Positions 1 to 6,548 are shown, counted from the first letter of the stretch. The stretch is 37,106 nt of DNA from an uncultured Pseudomonadota bacterium (GCA_903828595.1 CAIKMS010000022.1:1-37106), one strand, 5' to 3'. Notes: generated from the letters alone by a model not told the origin. Program-made: numbers and translations.

Positions 1-2
1 CC

Positions 3-158
3 AGTCCCGCGTTGCTGCCCATCTGCAAAAGCACTTGGTGGGCCGGCGTTAAGTCGGGGCGTTACCCCCAGCCCGTAAAGCTTGGCCCGAACATCACAGC
101 GTGGCGCTGCGAGGACATCCGCCGACTAATCGAAAGTGGTGACGCCGCCAACCACTAA
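3..158 (+). CDS. AlpA-family phage regulator, 3' part only
   Basis: Only the C-terminal 51 residues are present; the gene starts before the window. The readable part contains GRYPQPVKLGPNITAW followed by a short helix ending ESGDAANH. This matches the end of the AlpA/MerR-like winged-helix family (typical form: GrFPkPvklg...aW...ei..w), whose members act as excisionase-like regulators of integrative elements. The position directly ahead of a primase/helicase gene is the usual layout of P4-like satellites and integrative elements, where the integrase lies further upstream (here outside the window). The family call is good. Whether it acts as excisionase or as transcription activator cannot be told. 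Confidence 0.75.
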   Translation, partial: SPALLPICKSTWWAGVKSGRYPQPVKLGPNITAWRCEDIRRLIESGDAANH

Positions 159-164
159 GCAAAT

Positions 165-194
165 GCCGCCGTATCCCACTACGGATACGGCGGC
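165..194. other. Perfect 12-bp inverted repeat between alpA-like gene and primase gene
   Basis: Arms GCCGCCGTATCC and GGATACGGCGGC are perfectly complementary around a 6-nt loop. The stem begins 6 bases after the regulator's stop codon. No T-tract follows, so it is not a standard intrinsic terminator. It could be an attenuator, a processing site or an operator for the AlpA-like protein. Confidence 0.6.
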
Positions 195-238
195 TAAAGG
201 TATCAAACAAATGAATTTTACCCCAATTCGTGTGCCGC

Positions 239-2236
239 ATGAATAGCGCACAGGACGAGTTACGCCGGGATGAAAATCTCGCTAAGGCGCTTAGCGTCAG
301 CAAAGATTTTTTCATCTTCCCCTGCAAAGTCGACAAGTCGCCCTATACGCCGCGTGGATTCAAGGACGCGACGCAAGATGAAGCCCAGATTCGACAGTGG
401 TGGCGCAGTTGGCCAAAATCATTGGTCGGCGTGCCAACCGGCAGTACAAACGGTTTAGTAGTCATTGACTACGACCCTGACAAAGACAGCGGCACTGCGA
501 AAGAGTGGATCCAAAATCATTCAGAGGCGCTGATTAGAACTCGGGTGAACGACACCCGCAGAGAGGGCGGTAAACACTACATCTATAACACTGCACACGC
601 CTACCAGTCGGGATCCGATGTCGTACTTGATGGTATTAAACGCCCCGGCTTGGATATCCGCGCAGAGGGGGGCTACGTTATCTGGTGGACGGCTGAAGGC
701 AAGCACACGGAGGGCGACATCCAGCCATTACCGGCTGGCTTGCTCGATGAGCGGCTTAAGACCAATCACACAGCGCCAATGCCACAGACTGGCTCGCCAA
801 TGCTCATCTCTGCCAGCGATTGGAGCCGCGATCGGGAACGGGTTATTGCCGAATTGCCCTTTATTGACGCAGCCGATAGGGACAATTGGGTCAAGGTCGG
901 GCAGGCGATCCACCTCGCCACATCTGGATCAGAAGATGGCTTTTCAATCTGGCACCGATGGTCAGCCAGCGGCGATGCTGGCCCTCCTGCAAGCTATGTG
1001 TCGGAAAGTGATTGCCGTTATCACTGGTCGAGCTTTAATCAGGGCATTAATGGCAAGGGGAAACTGGTCACGCTCGGTACGGTATTTGACCTTGCGCGTA
1101 AAGGCGGATGGCAAAAGGGTTCCGGCGAACTAGAACTCAAAACCCTACGGTCCGGCGAGGCAGAACTCAACCCCATACGAATCCGGTCGGCAGCCGAGAT
1201 TGTCAAAGATCGGACGCAGCCGCGCTACAAGCTACTGACTAGCGCCGACCTTCACGCGCTTCCACCGCTGTCATGGCGCATTAGAGGCGCGCTACCGGCC
1301 GAGGGATTGGCGGCGATATTCGGGCCATCCGGCTCCGGAAAATCGTTCCTGGCGCTCGATATGGCCGCTGCAATCGCATCCGGTCGCGAGTGGTTCGCGC
1401 TCCGGGTAACGGCGGCTCCCGTTGTCTACTGCGTGTTGGAAGGCGAGGCGGGGTTGCCCGTTCGAGTGGCCGCATGGGAGTCACGAAACGATGCTGTTAT
1501 GAAGGTTCGGGTGCTGGTGCAGCAACCGTTCAAGCTGACCGAACCGCAGGACGTACAGGACTTGGCAGCCGCAGTGCTTGGCGCTGGTGGTGGCGCGGTG
1601 ACGTTTATTGACACGCTCAACCGAGCAGCGCCTACCGCCGACGAAAATTCATCACGGGACATGGGCAGCATCATCGAAGCGGCCAAGGACTTGCAGCGCG
1701 CTACCGGCGGACTGGTGGTGCTTGTCCACCATACCGGCAAGGACGTGTCCAAAGGCCTACGCGGGCATAGTTCCCTGTTCGCGGCGCTGGACGCTGCCAT
1801 CGAAGTCTCACGGTCCATGGACCGCCATGAATGGACGCTAACCAAGAGCAAGGACGGCGCGGACGGGGTGGTTAACGCCTTCACGCTCAGCACCGTATTC
1901 CTTGGCCCGGATGCGGACGGCGAGCCATTGTCATCGTGCGCAGTGGTTCGGGACGGCTCGGCGGCCGAGGTTCGGCGGACCAAGCTTCCGCAGGGGAAGA
2001 ATCAACGCATCGTGTGGGACGTGCTTAAGCCGCTATTCAAGGACGGCACTATGGGCAAGCCCGGCGCACCGCCATACCGCCCCTGCATCGAATTGGAGGC
2101 CGCTATTGCGTCTGTATCCGGCCGCCTAGTCTGCCCCTTGGAGCGCAGAGCCGAGCGCGCCAGAGAGGCAATTACCGGGCTGGTATCGCATGGGCTACTT
2201 GGCTGTAACGATGGGTGGATATGGGCCACAAAGTGA
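239..2236 (+). CDS. Primase-polymerase / RepA-like helicase replication protein
   Basis: This is a 665-residue replication initiator of an integrative element. The N-terminal part (about residues 20-180) resembles the bifunctional primase-polymerase domain, with FPCKVDKSPYTPRGFKDAT, then IRQWW and VGVPTGSTNGLVVIDYDPD. The middle (about 195-290) resembles PriCT_2 (AADRDNWVKVGQAIH... HRWSASGD). The C-terminal half is a RepA/DnaB-like ATPase with Walker A GPSGSGKS, a Walker B-like VTFIDTLNR, and VHHTGKDVSKGLRGHSS. It probably primes and unwinds the element's own origin. A GTG three codons upstream (position 230) is an alternative start. Neither start has a clear Shine-Dalgarno, so ATG was chosen. 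The repeats just downstream look like its target. Confidence 0.88.
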   Translation: MNSAQDELRRDENLAKALSVSKDFFIFPCKVDKSPYTPRGFKDATQDEAQIRQWWRSWPKSLVGVPTGSTNGLVVIDYDPDKDSGTAKEWIQNHSEALIRTRVNDTRREGGKHYIYNTAHAYQSGSDVVLDGIKRPGLDIRAEGGYVIWWTAEGKHTEGDIQPLPAGLLDERLKTNHTAPMPQTGSPMLISASDWSRDRERVIAELPFIDAADRDNWVKVGQAIHLATSGSEDGFSIWHRWSASGDAGPPASYVSESDCRYHWSSFNQGINGKGKLVTLGTVFDLARKGGWQKGSGELELKTLRSGEAELNPIRIRSAAEIVKDRTQPRYKLLTSADLHALPPLSWRIRGALPAEGLAAIFGPSGSGKSFLALDMAAAIASGREWFALRVTAAPVVYCVLEGEAGLPVRVAAWESRNDAVMKVRVLVQQPFKLTEPQDVQDLAAAVLGAGGGAVTFIDTLNRAAPTADENSSRDMGSIIEAAKDLQRATGGLVVLVHHTGKDVSKGLRGHSSLFAALDAAIEVSRSMDRHEWTLTKSKDGADGVVNAFTLSTVFLGPDADGEPLSSCAVVRDGSAAEVRRTKLPQGKNQRIVWDVLKPLFKDGTMGKPGAPPYRPCIELEAAIASVSGRLVCPLERRAERAREAITGLVSHGLLGCNDGWIWATK

Positions 2237-2238
2237 AT

Positions 2239-2324
2239 CCCCGAAATTCCCCGAAATCACCAATTTCGGGAGTACTCAGTCCCCGAAAATCCCCGGCCGC
2301 CTATATAGGCCGGGGGATTTCGGG
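2239..2324. repeat. CCCCGAAAT repeat cluster with large hairpin, candidate replication origin
   Basis: Five copies of the core CCCGAAA occur within 86 bases: direct at 2239, 2249 and 2281, inverted at 2263-2270 and 2317-2324. The last direct and inverted copies form the ends of a long near-perfect stem (2282-2298 with 2308-2324, two mismatches) around a TATATA-containing loop. The cluster starts 3 bases after the primase/helicase gene. Iterons plus a hairpin beside the initiator gene is a common origin layout. The origin role is inferred. Confidence 0.55.
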
Positions 2325-2369
2325 AGAGGGGTTAGGGAATTGATTTCGTATTCCGTGGAGGCCGCCGAC

Positions 2370-2852
2370 ATGACGCAAACTAAGATTCTGGGCATCGACC
2401 CCGGCTTGACGGGTGGGTGGGCGCTGTTGACCGACCATGGCGCCTTCGTCGGCGCGGATGACCTGCCCATAATCCGCGACAACTCTACCGCGTGGGTGGA
2501 CGCCCCCGAGCTGGTGGCCCAGATCAACGCTTGCTTGAGTGAAAGGGTCCACATTAGGGCAGTCATTGAACGGGTGCATTCGATGCCCTCACAAGGGATC
2601 AGCAGCGCGTTTACCTTTGGTGTGGGCTTCGGGTCAGTGCTGGCTTGCCTCCAGTTGCTCCCGGCCAGCATTGAATTCGTGTCCCCAGCCACTTGGAAAC
2701 GCGGACTAAGGCTATCGAAAGACAAGTCAGCCAGTTTGGATAGGGCGCGGCTCCTGTACCCCCAAGCGAGTTTGAAACGCCAAAAAGACGACGGCCGGGC
2801 TGAGGCGTTACTGATTGCACATTGGGCATGGAAAGGAACAGCCCATGGATGA
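2370..2852 (+). CDS. Phage-type RuvC-like Holliday junction resolvase
   Basis: A 160-residue RNase H-fold nuclease. The first acidic residue is in ILGIDPGLTGGWAL, the second in AVIERVHSMP, and the C-terminal acidic pair sits in KDDGRAEALLIAHW. PATWKR and the following KDKSASLDRARLLYP are typical of the phage/element RuvC branch. It should cleave four-way junctions made during replication or recombination of the element. The ATG is preceded by GGAG nine bases upstream; the longer in-frame extension toward the repeat cluster was not used because it lacks that signal. It overlaps the next gene by 8 bases, which suggests translational coupling. Confidence 0.82.
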   Translation: MTQTKILGIDPGLTGGWALLTDHGAFVGADDLPIIRDNSTAWVDAPELVAQINACLSERVHIRAVIERVHSMPSQGISSAFTFGVGFGSVLACLQLLPASIEFVSPATWKRGLRLSKDKSASLDRARLLYPQASLKRQKDDGRAEALLIAHWAWKGTAHG

Positions 2853-3525
2853 GCAGCAATCCAATCGCCGGGTTAGCAAGTTTGCCCAAGCAGCGCAGGC
2901 CAAACTTTGTGCGGCCAGCAATCGCGAATACGCGGCGGCGGTGGCTAAGTCTGACCCCGACGCTGCCTATCGGTGGTCGGCAAAAGCGCATGACCAAGAG
3001 CAAGAGGCGGCTTCTGTGAGTTTATTAGTCGAGATGCCTACTTTGGGCATCGGTGGAGACTTGGTGCCGCCTGAGGCGGTTATAGGAAGTTACGCGGCAG
3101 GGCTGTTGAAGTCCGGCAATGTCACTGCGCTACACACCGAAGCGGCGTGCGAGCGGATCAGGTTGGCGCAGGACACTCAGTCGTTTGAGTTGGGAGCAGA
3201 CGCCGCCGAGGCGGTGAAGGCCCGCGACAGCATCGAGCAATGGCTGATCTATCAGGCGGCGGCGTTTCATAAGCACGCGATGCAGTATCTCGCCCGCGCT
3301 GGCGATGAGGCGAACACCATCGAGCGGTGCCGACTGGCGAACACTGCCGCTCGACTGGCTGGTGTCTCGCAGGAAGCGATCTTGACCCTTCAACGGAAGC
3401 GTACCGGCGGCAAGCAGACGGTGCTCGTGCAGCACGTATCCGTGAACGAGGGCGCTCAGGCCGTGATCGGTTCCGTGCAGACTGGGGGCAAAATAGGGAA
3501 GGCGGGGGGCAAGGGCCGAAAATGA
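2845..3525 (+). CDS. Conserved phage-type protein of unknown function
   Basis: 226 residues, mostly alanine-rich helix, with no signal peptide or membrane segment. The C-terminal third (RLANTAARLAGVSQEAILTL, then RTGGKQTVLVQHVSV and EGAQAVIG) is the most conserved-looking part. It resembles proteins I recall from prophages and integrative elements, usually next to small HGGxSTG proteins, but no biochemical role is known to me. The start overlaps the end of the resolvase gene, with AAGGA ahead of the ATG. The stop overlaps the next start in an ATGA arrangement, so all three genes are probably translated as one unit. Confidence 0.65.
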   Translation: MDEQQSNRRVSKFAQAAQAKLCAASNREYAAAVAKSDPDAAYRWSAKAHDQEQEAASVSLLVEMPTLGIGGDLVPPEAVIGSYAAGLLKSGNVTALHTEAACERIRLAQDTQSFELGADAAEAVKARDSIEQWLIYQAAAFHKHAMQYLARAGDEANTIERCRLANTAARLAGVSQEAILTLQRKRTGGKQTVLVQHVSVNEGAQAVIGSVQTGGKIGKAGGKGRK

Positions 3526-3761
3526 GCAACCCCATGCAAGAGGCTCGCGCTGCGCTGGCTCTACACCCGAAATGTGGAGCGCACTCGCGTACGACTGGGA
3601 ACCCCTGCCGAGGCCCAGCGATGGCTAATGGGCGGTGCCGGATGCACGGCGGCCGTGGCGGCCGCCCGCCTATCCACGGGCGCTATACGAAAGTCGCCGC
3701 AGCGGAGCGCCGCGAACTCCGGGCACTAATACGGGTGGTGCGTGCGTGGCTTGCCGAGTAG
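3522..3761 (+). CDS. HGGxSTG-type small putative zinc-binding protein
   Basis: A 79-residue basic protein with CGAHSRTTGNPC, then GRCRMHGG and a positively charged C-terminal helix ending VVRAWLAE. The spaced Cys/His residues match the family usually named for its CHGG/HGGxSTG signature, found in phages and integrative elements, and they probably bind one zinc. The STG part of the signature is changed here (HGGRGGRPPIHGRY). ATGA overlap with the preceding gene. Its last 88 coding bases recur about 2.4 kb downstream, in frame, as the end of another small ORF. Confidence 0.7.
   Translation: MSNPMQEARAALALHPKCGAHSRTTGNPCRGPAMANGRCRMHGGRGGRPPIHGRYTKVAAAERRELRALIRVVRAWLAE
3673..3760 (+). repeat. 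Left copy of 88-bp repeat (3' end of HGGxSTG-type gene)
   Basis: By eye about 82% identical, without gaps, to 6093-6180. The first 16 bases (TCCACGGGCGCTATAC) and the last 20 are identical. Both copies are in frame and encode HGRYTK...RALIR.VRAWLAE. Together they bracket the cargo block. Confidence 0.8.
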
Positions 3762-3803
3762 CATTGATCCTCGGGCGTACAACGCCAGACTGAGGACGTG
3801 CTC

Positions 3804-4091
3804 ATGTCAGATTCTGACCTAAATCACTACCGAGATCTTTGCCGGGAGCGGAAGACGCATTCTTGGATTTGGTCTGGCGGCGCTCTAGCGTTTATCGTCT
3901 GCGCGTTTGAAGCCTATAGCAGCGGACCTAGCGCCGGTTGGCCTTGGCTTGTGGGCGCGCTGGCATCCCTTTTCGTTTTCCTATGGGGACTCGTGGAGTA
4001 CGTTCATTACGATCTGCTGGTCAGTTTCCACCTGTTGCCCCATGAAATTCGAATGAGCGACACGAGCGACGAAGGTGGGTTTGATGACTGA
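3804..4091 (+). CDS. Small membrane protein, unknown function
   Basis: A 95-residue protein with two hydrophobic helices (about residues 23-40, WSGGALAFIVCAFEAY; and 47-68, PWLVGALASLFVFLWGLVEYV) and charged, cytosolic-looking ends. No family recognised. GAGGA lies seven bases before the ATG; a GTG two codons earlier is less well placed. Its end overlaps the next short reading frame in an ATGACTGA arrangement. It is the first gene inside the block bracketed by the 88-bp repeats, so it may be cargo. Confidence 0.55.
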   Translation: MSDSDLNHYRDLCRERKTHSWIWSGGALAFIVCAFEAYSSGPSAGWPWLVGALASLFVFLWGLVEYVHYDLLVSFHLLPHEIRMSDTSDEGGFDD

Positions 4092-4251
4092 CGGCACTCG
4101 GCTACGACGAATGGACGTTTCGGTATGGCCTGACCCTGAGATCGGCAGCGTCATGCAAGCCCGGGGCTGGAAGACTGCGGCCATGGTCAGTCGGTATACA
4201 GAACGCCTATCCGCACGGCGCGGGGCGGTGGCAAGGTTCTACGCTCGATAG
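4084..4251 (+). CDS. Fragment resembling tyrosine recombinase C-terminus
   Basis: A 55-residue reading frame containing IGSVMQARGWKTAAMVSRYT followed by SARRGAVARFYAR. The segment GWk.aaMv.rY is characteristic of the C-terminal helix of phage-type tyrosine integrases and includes what would be the nucleophilic Tyr. The upstream catalytic Arg, His and Arg are absent: the same frame meets a stop at 4054. It may be the leftover end of an integrase gene, or a small protein that only looks like one. Position near the left 88-bp repeat fits an integration remnant. The resemblance is by eye and needs a profile search. Confidence 0.42.
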   Translation: MTDGTRLRRMDVSVWPDPEIGSVMQARGWKTAAMVSRYTERLSARRGAVARFYAR

Positions 4252-4281
4252 TGAAAGTGCACGCCTAACAAAGGGGGAGTC

Positions 4282-4686
4282 ATGTGGAGAGTTAGAGCAG
4301 GGATGTTGGCGCTGGTGATTGTCTGCAGCACGGCTCAGGCCAGTAATTGGTTCAGTCTCGGCAAGAATGATGCTGGAACCATGGAGACGTTTATTGACGT
4401 TTCGAGCCTCCGGATTGCAGGCAACATCCGACGAGCATGGTTTAAGGATGTCTACAAGACCCACACTCAGAAAGGCGCCGATGGTAAATACTGGAGCGAT
4501 ACCGTTTTTAAACTAGCATTCAACTGCACTGAGGAAATGGTCCGTTTCGAGGCCGGTAACGTCTACTACGAGGACGGTACTAACTGGACTCCGCCAGCAG
4601 AAAATTATCCAGAGCCATGGGCACCGGTGCCGCCGGACACGCGAGGCTCAGTGAAGATGCAGATTATTTGCGCTCTGAAACAATGA
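4282..4686 (+). CDS. Surface-adhesin protein E-like exported protein
   Basis: 134 residues with an N-terminal signal peptide (MWRVRAGMLALVIVCSTAQA, then SNWF). The mature part fits the surface-adhesin E-like family: METFIDVSSLRIAGNIRRAW, a SDTVFKLAFNC segment, VYYEDG, and PWAPVPPDTRGS near the end. Members are small periplasmic or surface beta proteins; the function of most is unknown. GGGGGAG lies just before the ATG. The stop overlaps the next start (ATGA), beginning a chain of three exported proteins translated together. Confidence 0.7.
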   Translation: MWRVRAGMLALVIVCSTAQASNWFSLGKNDAGTMETFIDVSSLRIAGNIRRAWFKDVYKTHTQKGADGKYWSDTVFKLAFNCTEEMVRFEAGNVYYEDGTNWTPPAENYPEPWAPVPPDTRGSVKMQIICALKQ

Positions 4687-4922
4687 GCGACCGTGCCATG
4701 AAACGCACCCTCATGCCCCTGCTCGCCTCGATTCTCTGGGTAAGCCTCGGCTACGCCCAGTCAGCCCCAAGCGGGCCGCAATACCCAACCCCGAAGCACG
4801 AACAGTCACACGGTGGTCACTACCAAAAGGGTCGTGGTTCAGCTCACAAGGGTGGGCACTACGTGAATCCTGGTACCCAAAACCATTACGGCAAACACAA
4901 GAAAAATAGGACGCAGCAATGA
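4683..4922 (+). CDS. Exported His/Gly-rich small protein
   Basis: 79 residues: a signal peptide (AMKRTLMPLLASILWVSLGYAQ), then a low-complexity mature part with HEQSHGGHYQKG, SAHKGGHYVNPG and NHYGKHKK. The repeated HGGHY/KGGHY units could bind metal or polymer, but this is only composition. I recall similar small SHKGGHY proteins in other proteobacteria without known function. ATG at 4698 is an alternative start that leaves the signal peptide intact. Overlaps both neighbours by four bases. Confidence 0.6.
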   Translation: MSDRAMKRTLMPLLASILWVSLGYAQSAPSGPQYPTPKHEQSHGGHYQKGRGSAHKGGHYVNPGTQNHYGKHKKNRTQQ

Positions 4923-5737
4923 AGAAGTTTCTGATTTCGCTGAGCCTACTAATTCTATTGGCTACCGTGCTTGCCACCTCAGCGTGGGATGGCCCATTAG
5001 AAGATTCGCTGGCGGCCGACGCCAAGGGCGACTACGCAACAGAGTTGAAAATAATCAGGCCTCTGGCTGTCCAAGGCGTGGACTGGGCGCAGTCCAACCT
5101 CGGCGTCATGTACGCCAACGGCCAAGGCGTAGTACAGGACTACGCAGAGGCGGTGAAGTGGTATCGGTTAGCGGCAGCACAGGGGAATGCCAAAGCGCAG
5201 CTCAACCTCGGCGTCATGTACGCCAAAGGCCAAGGCGTAGTACAGGACTACGCAGAGGCGGTGAAGTGGTATCGGTTAGTGGCAGCACAGGGGAATGCCA
5301 AAGCGCAGTCCAACCTCGGCGTCATGTACGACACTGGCCAAGGCGTAGTACAGGACTACGCAGAGGCGGTGAAGTGGTCTCGGTTAGCGGCAGCACAGGG
5401 GCTTGCCCCAGCGCAGTTCAACCTCGGCGTCAGCTATGCCACAGGCCAAGGCGTAGTACAGGACTACGCAGAGGCGGTGAAGTGGTATCGGTTAGCGGCA
5501 GCACAGGGGCTTGCCCCAGCGCAGTTCAACCTCGGCGTCATGTACGACACTGGCCAAGGCGTAGTACAGGACTACATCCGCGCTCACATGTGGTTCAACC
5601 TAGGCGCAGTCAGCGGAGACAAAGACGCCGTCAAGAACCGCGACATCGTTGCCAGCAAGATGACACCACAGCAAATCGGAGAAGCGCAGAAACGTGCGCG
5701 TGAATGTCAGGCAAGACAGTTCAAGAACTGCGATTAG
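4919..5737 (+). CDS. Exported Sel1-like repeat protein
   Basis: 272 residues: a signal peptide (MKKFLISLSLLILLATVLAT), a short capping region (DAKGDYATELKIIRPLA), then five Sel1-type helical repeats of 36 residues built on AQ.NLGVMY..GQGVVQDY followed by AEAVKWYRLAAAQG. The last repeat switches to IRAHMWFNLGAVSGDKDA, the usual closing unit, followed by a helical tail. Such proteins are periplasmic scaffolds for protein-protein contacts, and some act in host interaction. The repeats are nearly identical at DNA level, suggesting recent expansion. ATGA overlap with the preceding gene. Confidence 0.88.
   Translation: MKKFLISLSLLILLATVLATSAWDGPLEDSLAADAKGDYATELKIIRPLAVQGVDWAQSNLGVMYANGQGVVQDYAEAVKWYRLAAAQGNAKAQLNLGVMYAKGQGVVQDYAEAVKWYRLVAAQGNAKAQSNLGVMYDTGQGVVQDYAEAVKWSRLAAAQGLAPAQFNLGVSYATGQGVVQDYAEAVKWYRLAAAQGLAPAQFNLGVMYDTGQGVVQDYIRAHMWFNLGAVSGDKDAVKNRDIVASKMTPQQIGEAQKRARECQARQFKNCD
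5096..5590 (+). repeat. 108-bp tandem repeats within Sel1-like gene
   Basis: Repeat units start at 5096, 5204, 5312, 5420 and 5528 (AACCTCGGCGTC...), exactly 108 bases apart. Differences are few and concentrated in the codons after MY and after AAAQG. The fifth unit diverges after the GACTAC at its QDY codons. Confidence 0.9.
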
Positions 5738-5790
5738 TAGAGAGCGAAATCAGCGCGGACAGCCGATAAAGAATTTAAGGACAATAGACA

Positions 5791-6063
5791 ATGAAAAGAT
5801 TTCTAATTGTAGTGAGCCTAATGCTCATATCGTTCACTGCACTCGCAACCGAGATGAGCGTCACCCCAAAGGACGCAGACCCGGACACCGTGACCTGTGT
5901 AGCGAAGATCGAGCAGTCTGTTAGTAATTCGATGTGTGCGACTGCCCCAGCCCACGCGACCTATTGCTGCAAGGTGTGCTCAGTCGGTAAGGCCTGCGGT
6001 AATTCGTGCATCAGTCGGGACAAAGACTGCCACCAGCCGCCGGGGTGTGCGTGTGATGGCTAA
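5791..6063 (+). CDS. Exported Cys-rich small protein
   Basis: 90 residues with a signal peptide (MKRFLIVVSLMLISFTALA). The mature C-terminus carries a dense cysteine pattern, YCCKVCSVGKACG, then NSCISRDKDC and PPGCACDG. I recall this CC.xC..GKACG..CI pattern as a recurring module in small exported bacterial proteins of unknown role. It could be disulfide-knotted or metal-binding. It follows the Sel1 gene by about 50 bases and has AAGGA upstream. The end overlaps the next small ORF by 8 bases. Confidence 0.62.
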   Translation: MKRFLIVVSLMLISFTALATEMSVTPKDADPDTVTCVAKIEQSVSNSMCATAPAHATYCCKVCSVGKACGNSCISRDKDCHQPPGCACDG

Positions 6064-6181
6064 GAAAGGTCTGCATAAGTCTGCTGATTTTGTCCACGGG
6101 CGCTATACCAAGGCTGCGATTGAGGAGCGGCGCGAAGTCCGAGCACTTATACGAGCGGTACGTGCGTGGCTTGCCGAGTAA
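6056..6181 (+). CDS. Truncated paralogue of the HGGxSTG-type protein C-terminus
   Basis: A 41-residue ORF, MAKKGLHKSADF followed by VHGRYTKAAIEERREVRALI and RAVRAWLAE. Apart from the first dozen residues it matches the C-terminus of the protein encoded at 3522-3761, but it lacks the Cys/His zinc site. It overlaps the preceding Cys-rich gene by 8 bases. It may be the displaced 3' end of the original gene after cargo insertion that has captured a new start. Whether it is translated is uncertain. Confidence 0.45.
   Translation: MAKKGLHKSADFVHGRYTKAAIEERREVRALIRAVRAWLAE
6093..6180 (+). repeat. Right copy of 88-bp repeat
   Basis: Counterpart of 3673-3760 in the same orientation and reading frame, with about 16 substitutions and no gaps by hand alignment. 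See the left copy. Confidence 0.8.
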
Positions 6182-6229
6182 TCATCGTCGCCTACGGCTC
6201 CGCCGGCATCCCCGGTAACGGATGCACGC

Positions 6230-6252
6230 TGGGGGCAACTTTGGGGGCAACT
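6230..6252 (+). repeat. Tandem TGGGGGCAACT, 12-bp period
   Basis: Two perfect 11-base copies at 6230-6240 and 6242-6252, just past the end of the element's last ORF. Short GC-rich direct repeats of this kind can be integrase arm-binding sites near an att site; here that is only inferred from position. Confidence 0.45.
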
Positions 6253-6320
6253 GCGGTTATAAGTCAGAATTTTATATTGATAATCAGTAAGTTATGATCG
6301 TTTTTCGTTAGCCCCCCTAG

Positions 6321-6412
6321 CCACCAATTTGGTGTAGCCGCCCCCATCGAGGCGGTTAGAAAAAGCAATAACAGACATCCTTCAGTCCGAGTGACAACGA
6401 TATCGCGTCTGT
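6321..6412 (+). repeat. Left copy of ~92-bp direct repeat flanking the Fic gene
   Basis: Aligns with 8122-8215. It begins with CCACCAATTTGGTG (identical in both), followed by a GCCGCC/GGCGGT hairpin, AAAAAGCAATAACA (identical), AGTGACAACG-like sequence and GCGTCTGT (identical). Two stems can form: CACCAA/TTGGTG and CCGCC/GGCGG. Confidence 0.78.
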
Positions 6413-6440
6413 CACCAGAGACCTCGACTTTCACCCCGAA

Positions 6441-6518
6441 TTGGCGCAGATGGCCTTAAACTGCGCCATTTTTGGGGTTAAATATGGCGCAGTTCGATAA
6501 ACTGCGCCATAATTGCGC
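6441..6518. promoter_or_regulatory. Palindromic operator array ahead of the Fic gene
   Basis: TATGGCGCAGTT (6483-6494) and AACTGCGCCATA (6500-6511) form a perfect 12-bp inverted repeat with a 5-bp spacer. A further half-site AAACTGCGCCATT lies at 6458-6470 and weaker ones at 6441 and 6513. The Fic protein carries an N-terminal winged-helix-like segment, so autoregulation is a reasonable inference. Confidence 0.6.
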
Positions 6519-6548
6519 CACATAAACCTCGAACGGCGCCACAACACG

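Larger units (their letters stand above)
6182..6548. other. Non-coding junction upstream of the Fic gene
   Basis: No convincing gene. From left to right it holds two tandem TGGGGGCAACT units (6230-6252), an AT-rich stretch (about 6260-6305), the left copy of a 92-bp structured direct repeat (6321-6412), and a promoter-like segment with GGCGCAGTT palindromes (6441-6518). It is the likely right boundary of the left element. Confidence 0.6.

Noticed and set aside
211..246. Eleven-codon frame MNFTPIRVPHE ahead of the primase gene as a leader peptide
   Set aside because: No ribosome-binding site, no attenuator architecture tied to its codons, and it merely overlaps the primase start.
1426..1983. 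185-codon minus-strand frame opposite the primase gene
   Set aside because: It overlaps the ATPase motifs of the opposite strand, is Ser/Arg/Ala-rich and shows no domain.
4984..5703. Long second frame inside the Sel1-like gene with periodic Arg/Gly-rich translation
   Set aside because: It is a shifted frame of the 108-bp repeats; its periodicity comes from the repeats themselves. The signal peptide and repeat consensus are in the other frame.
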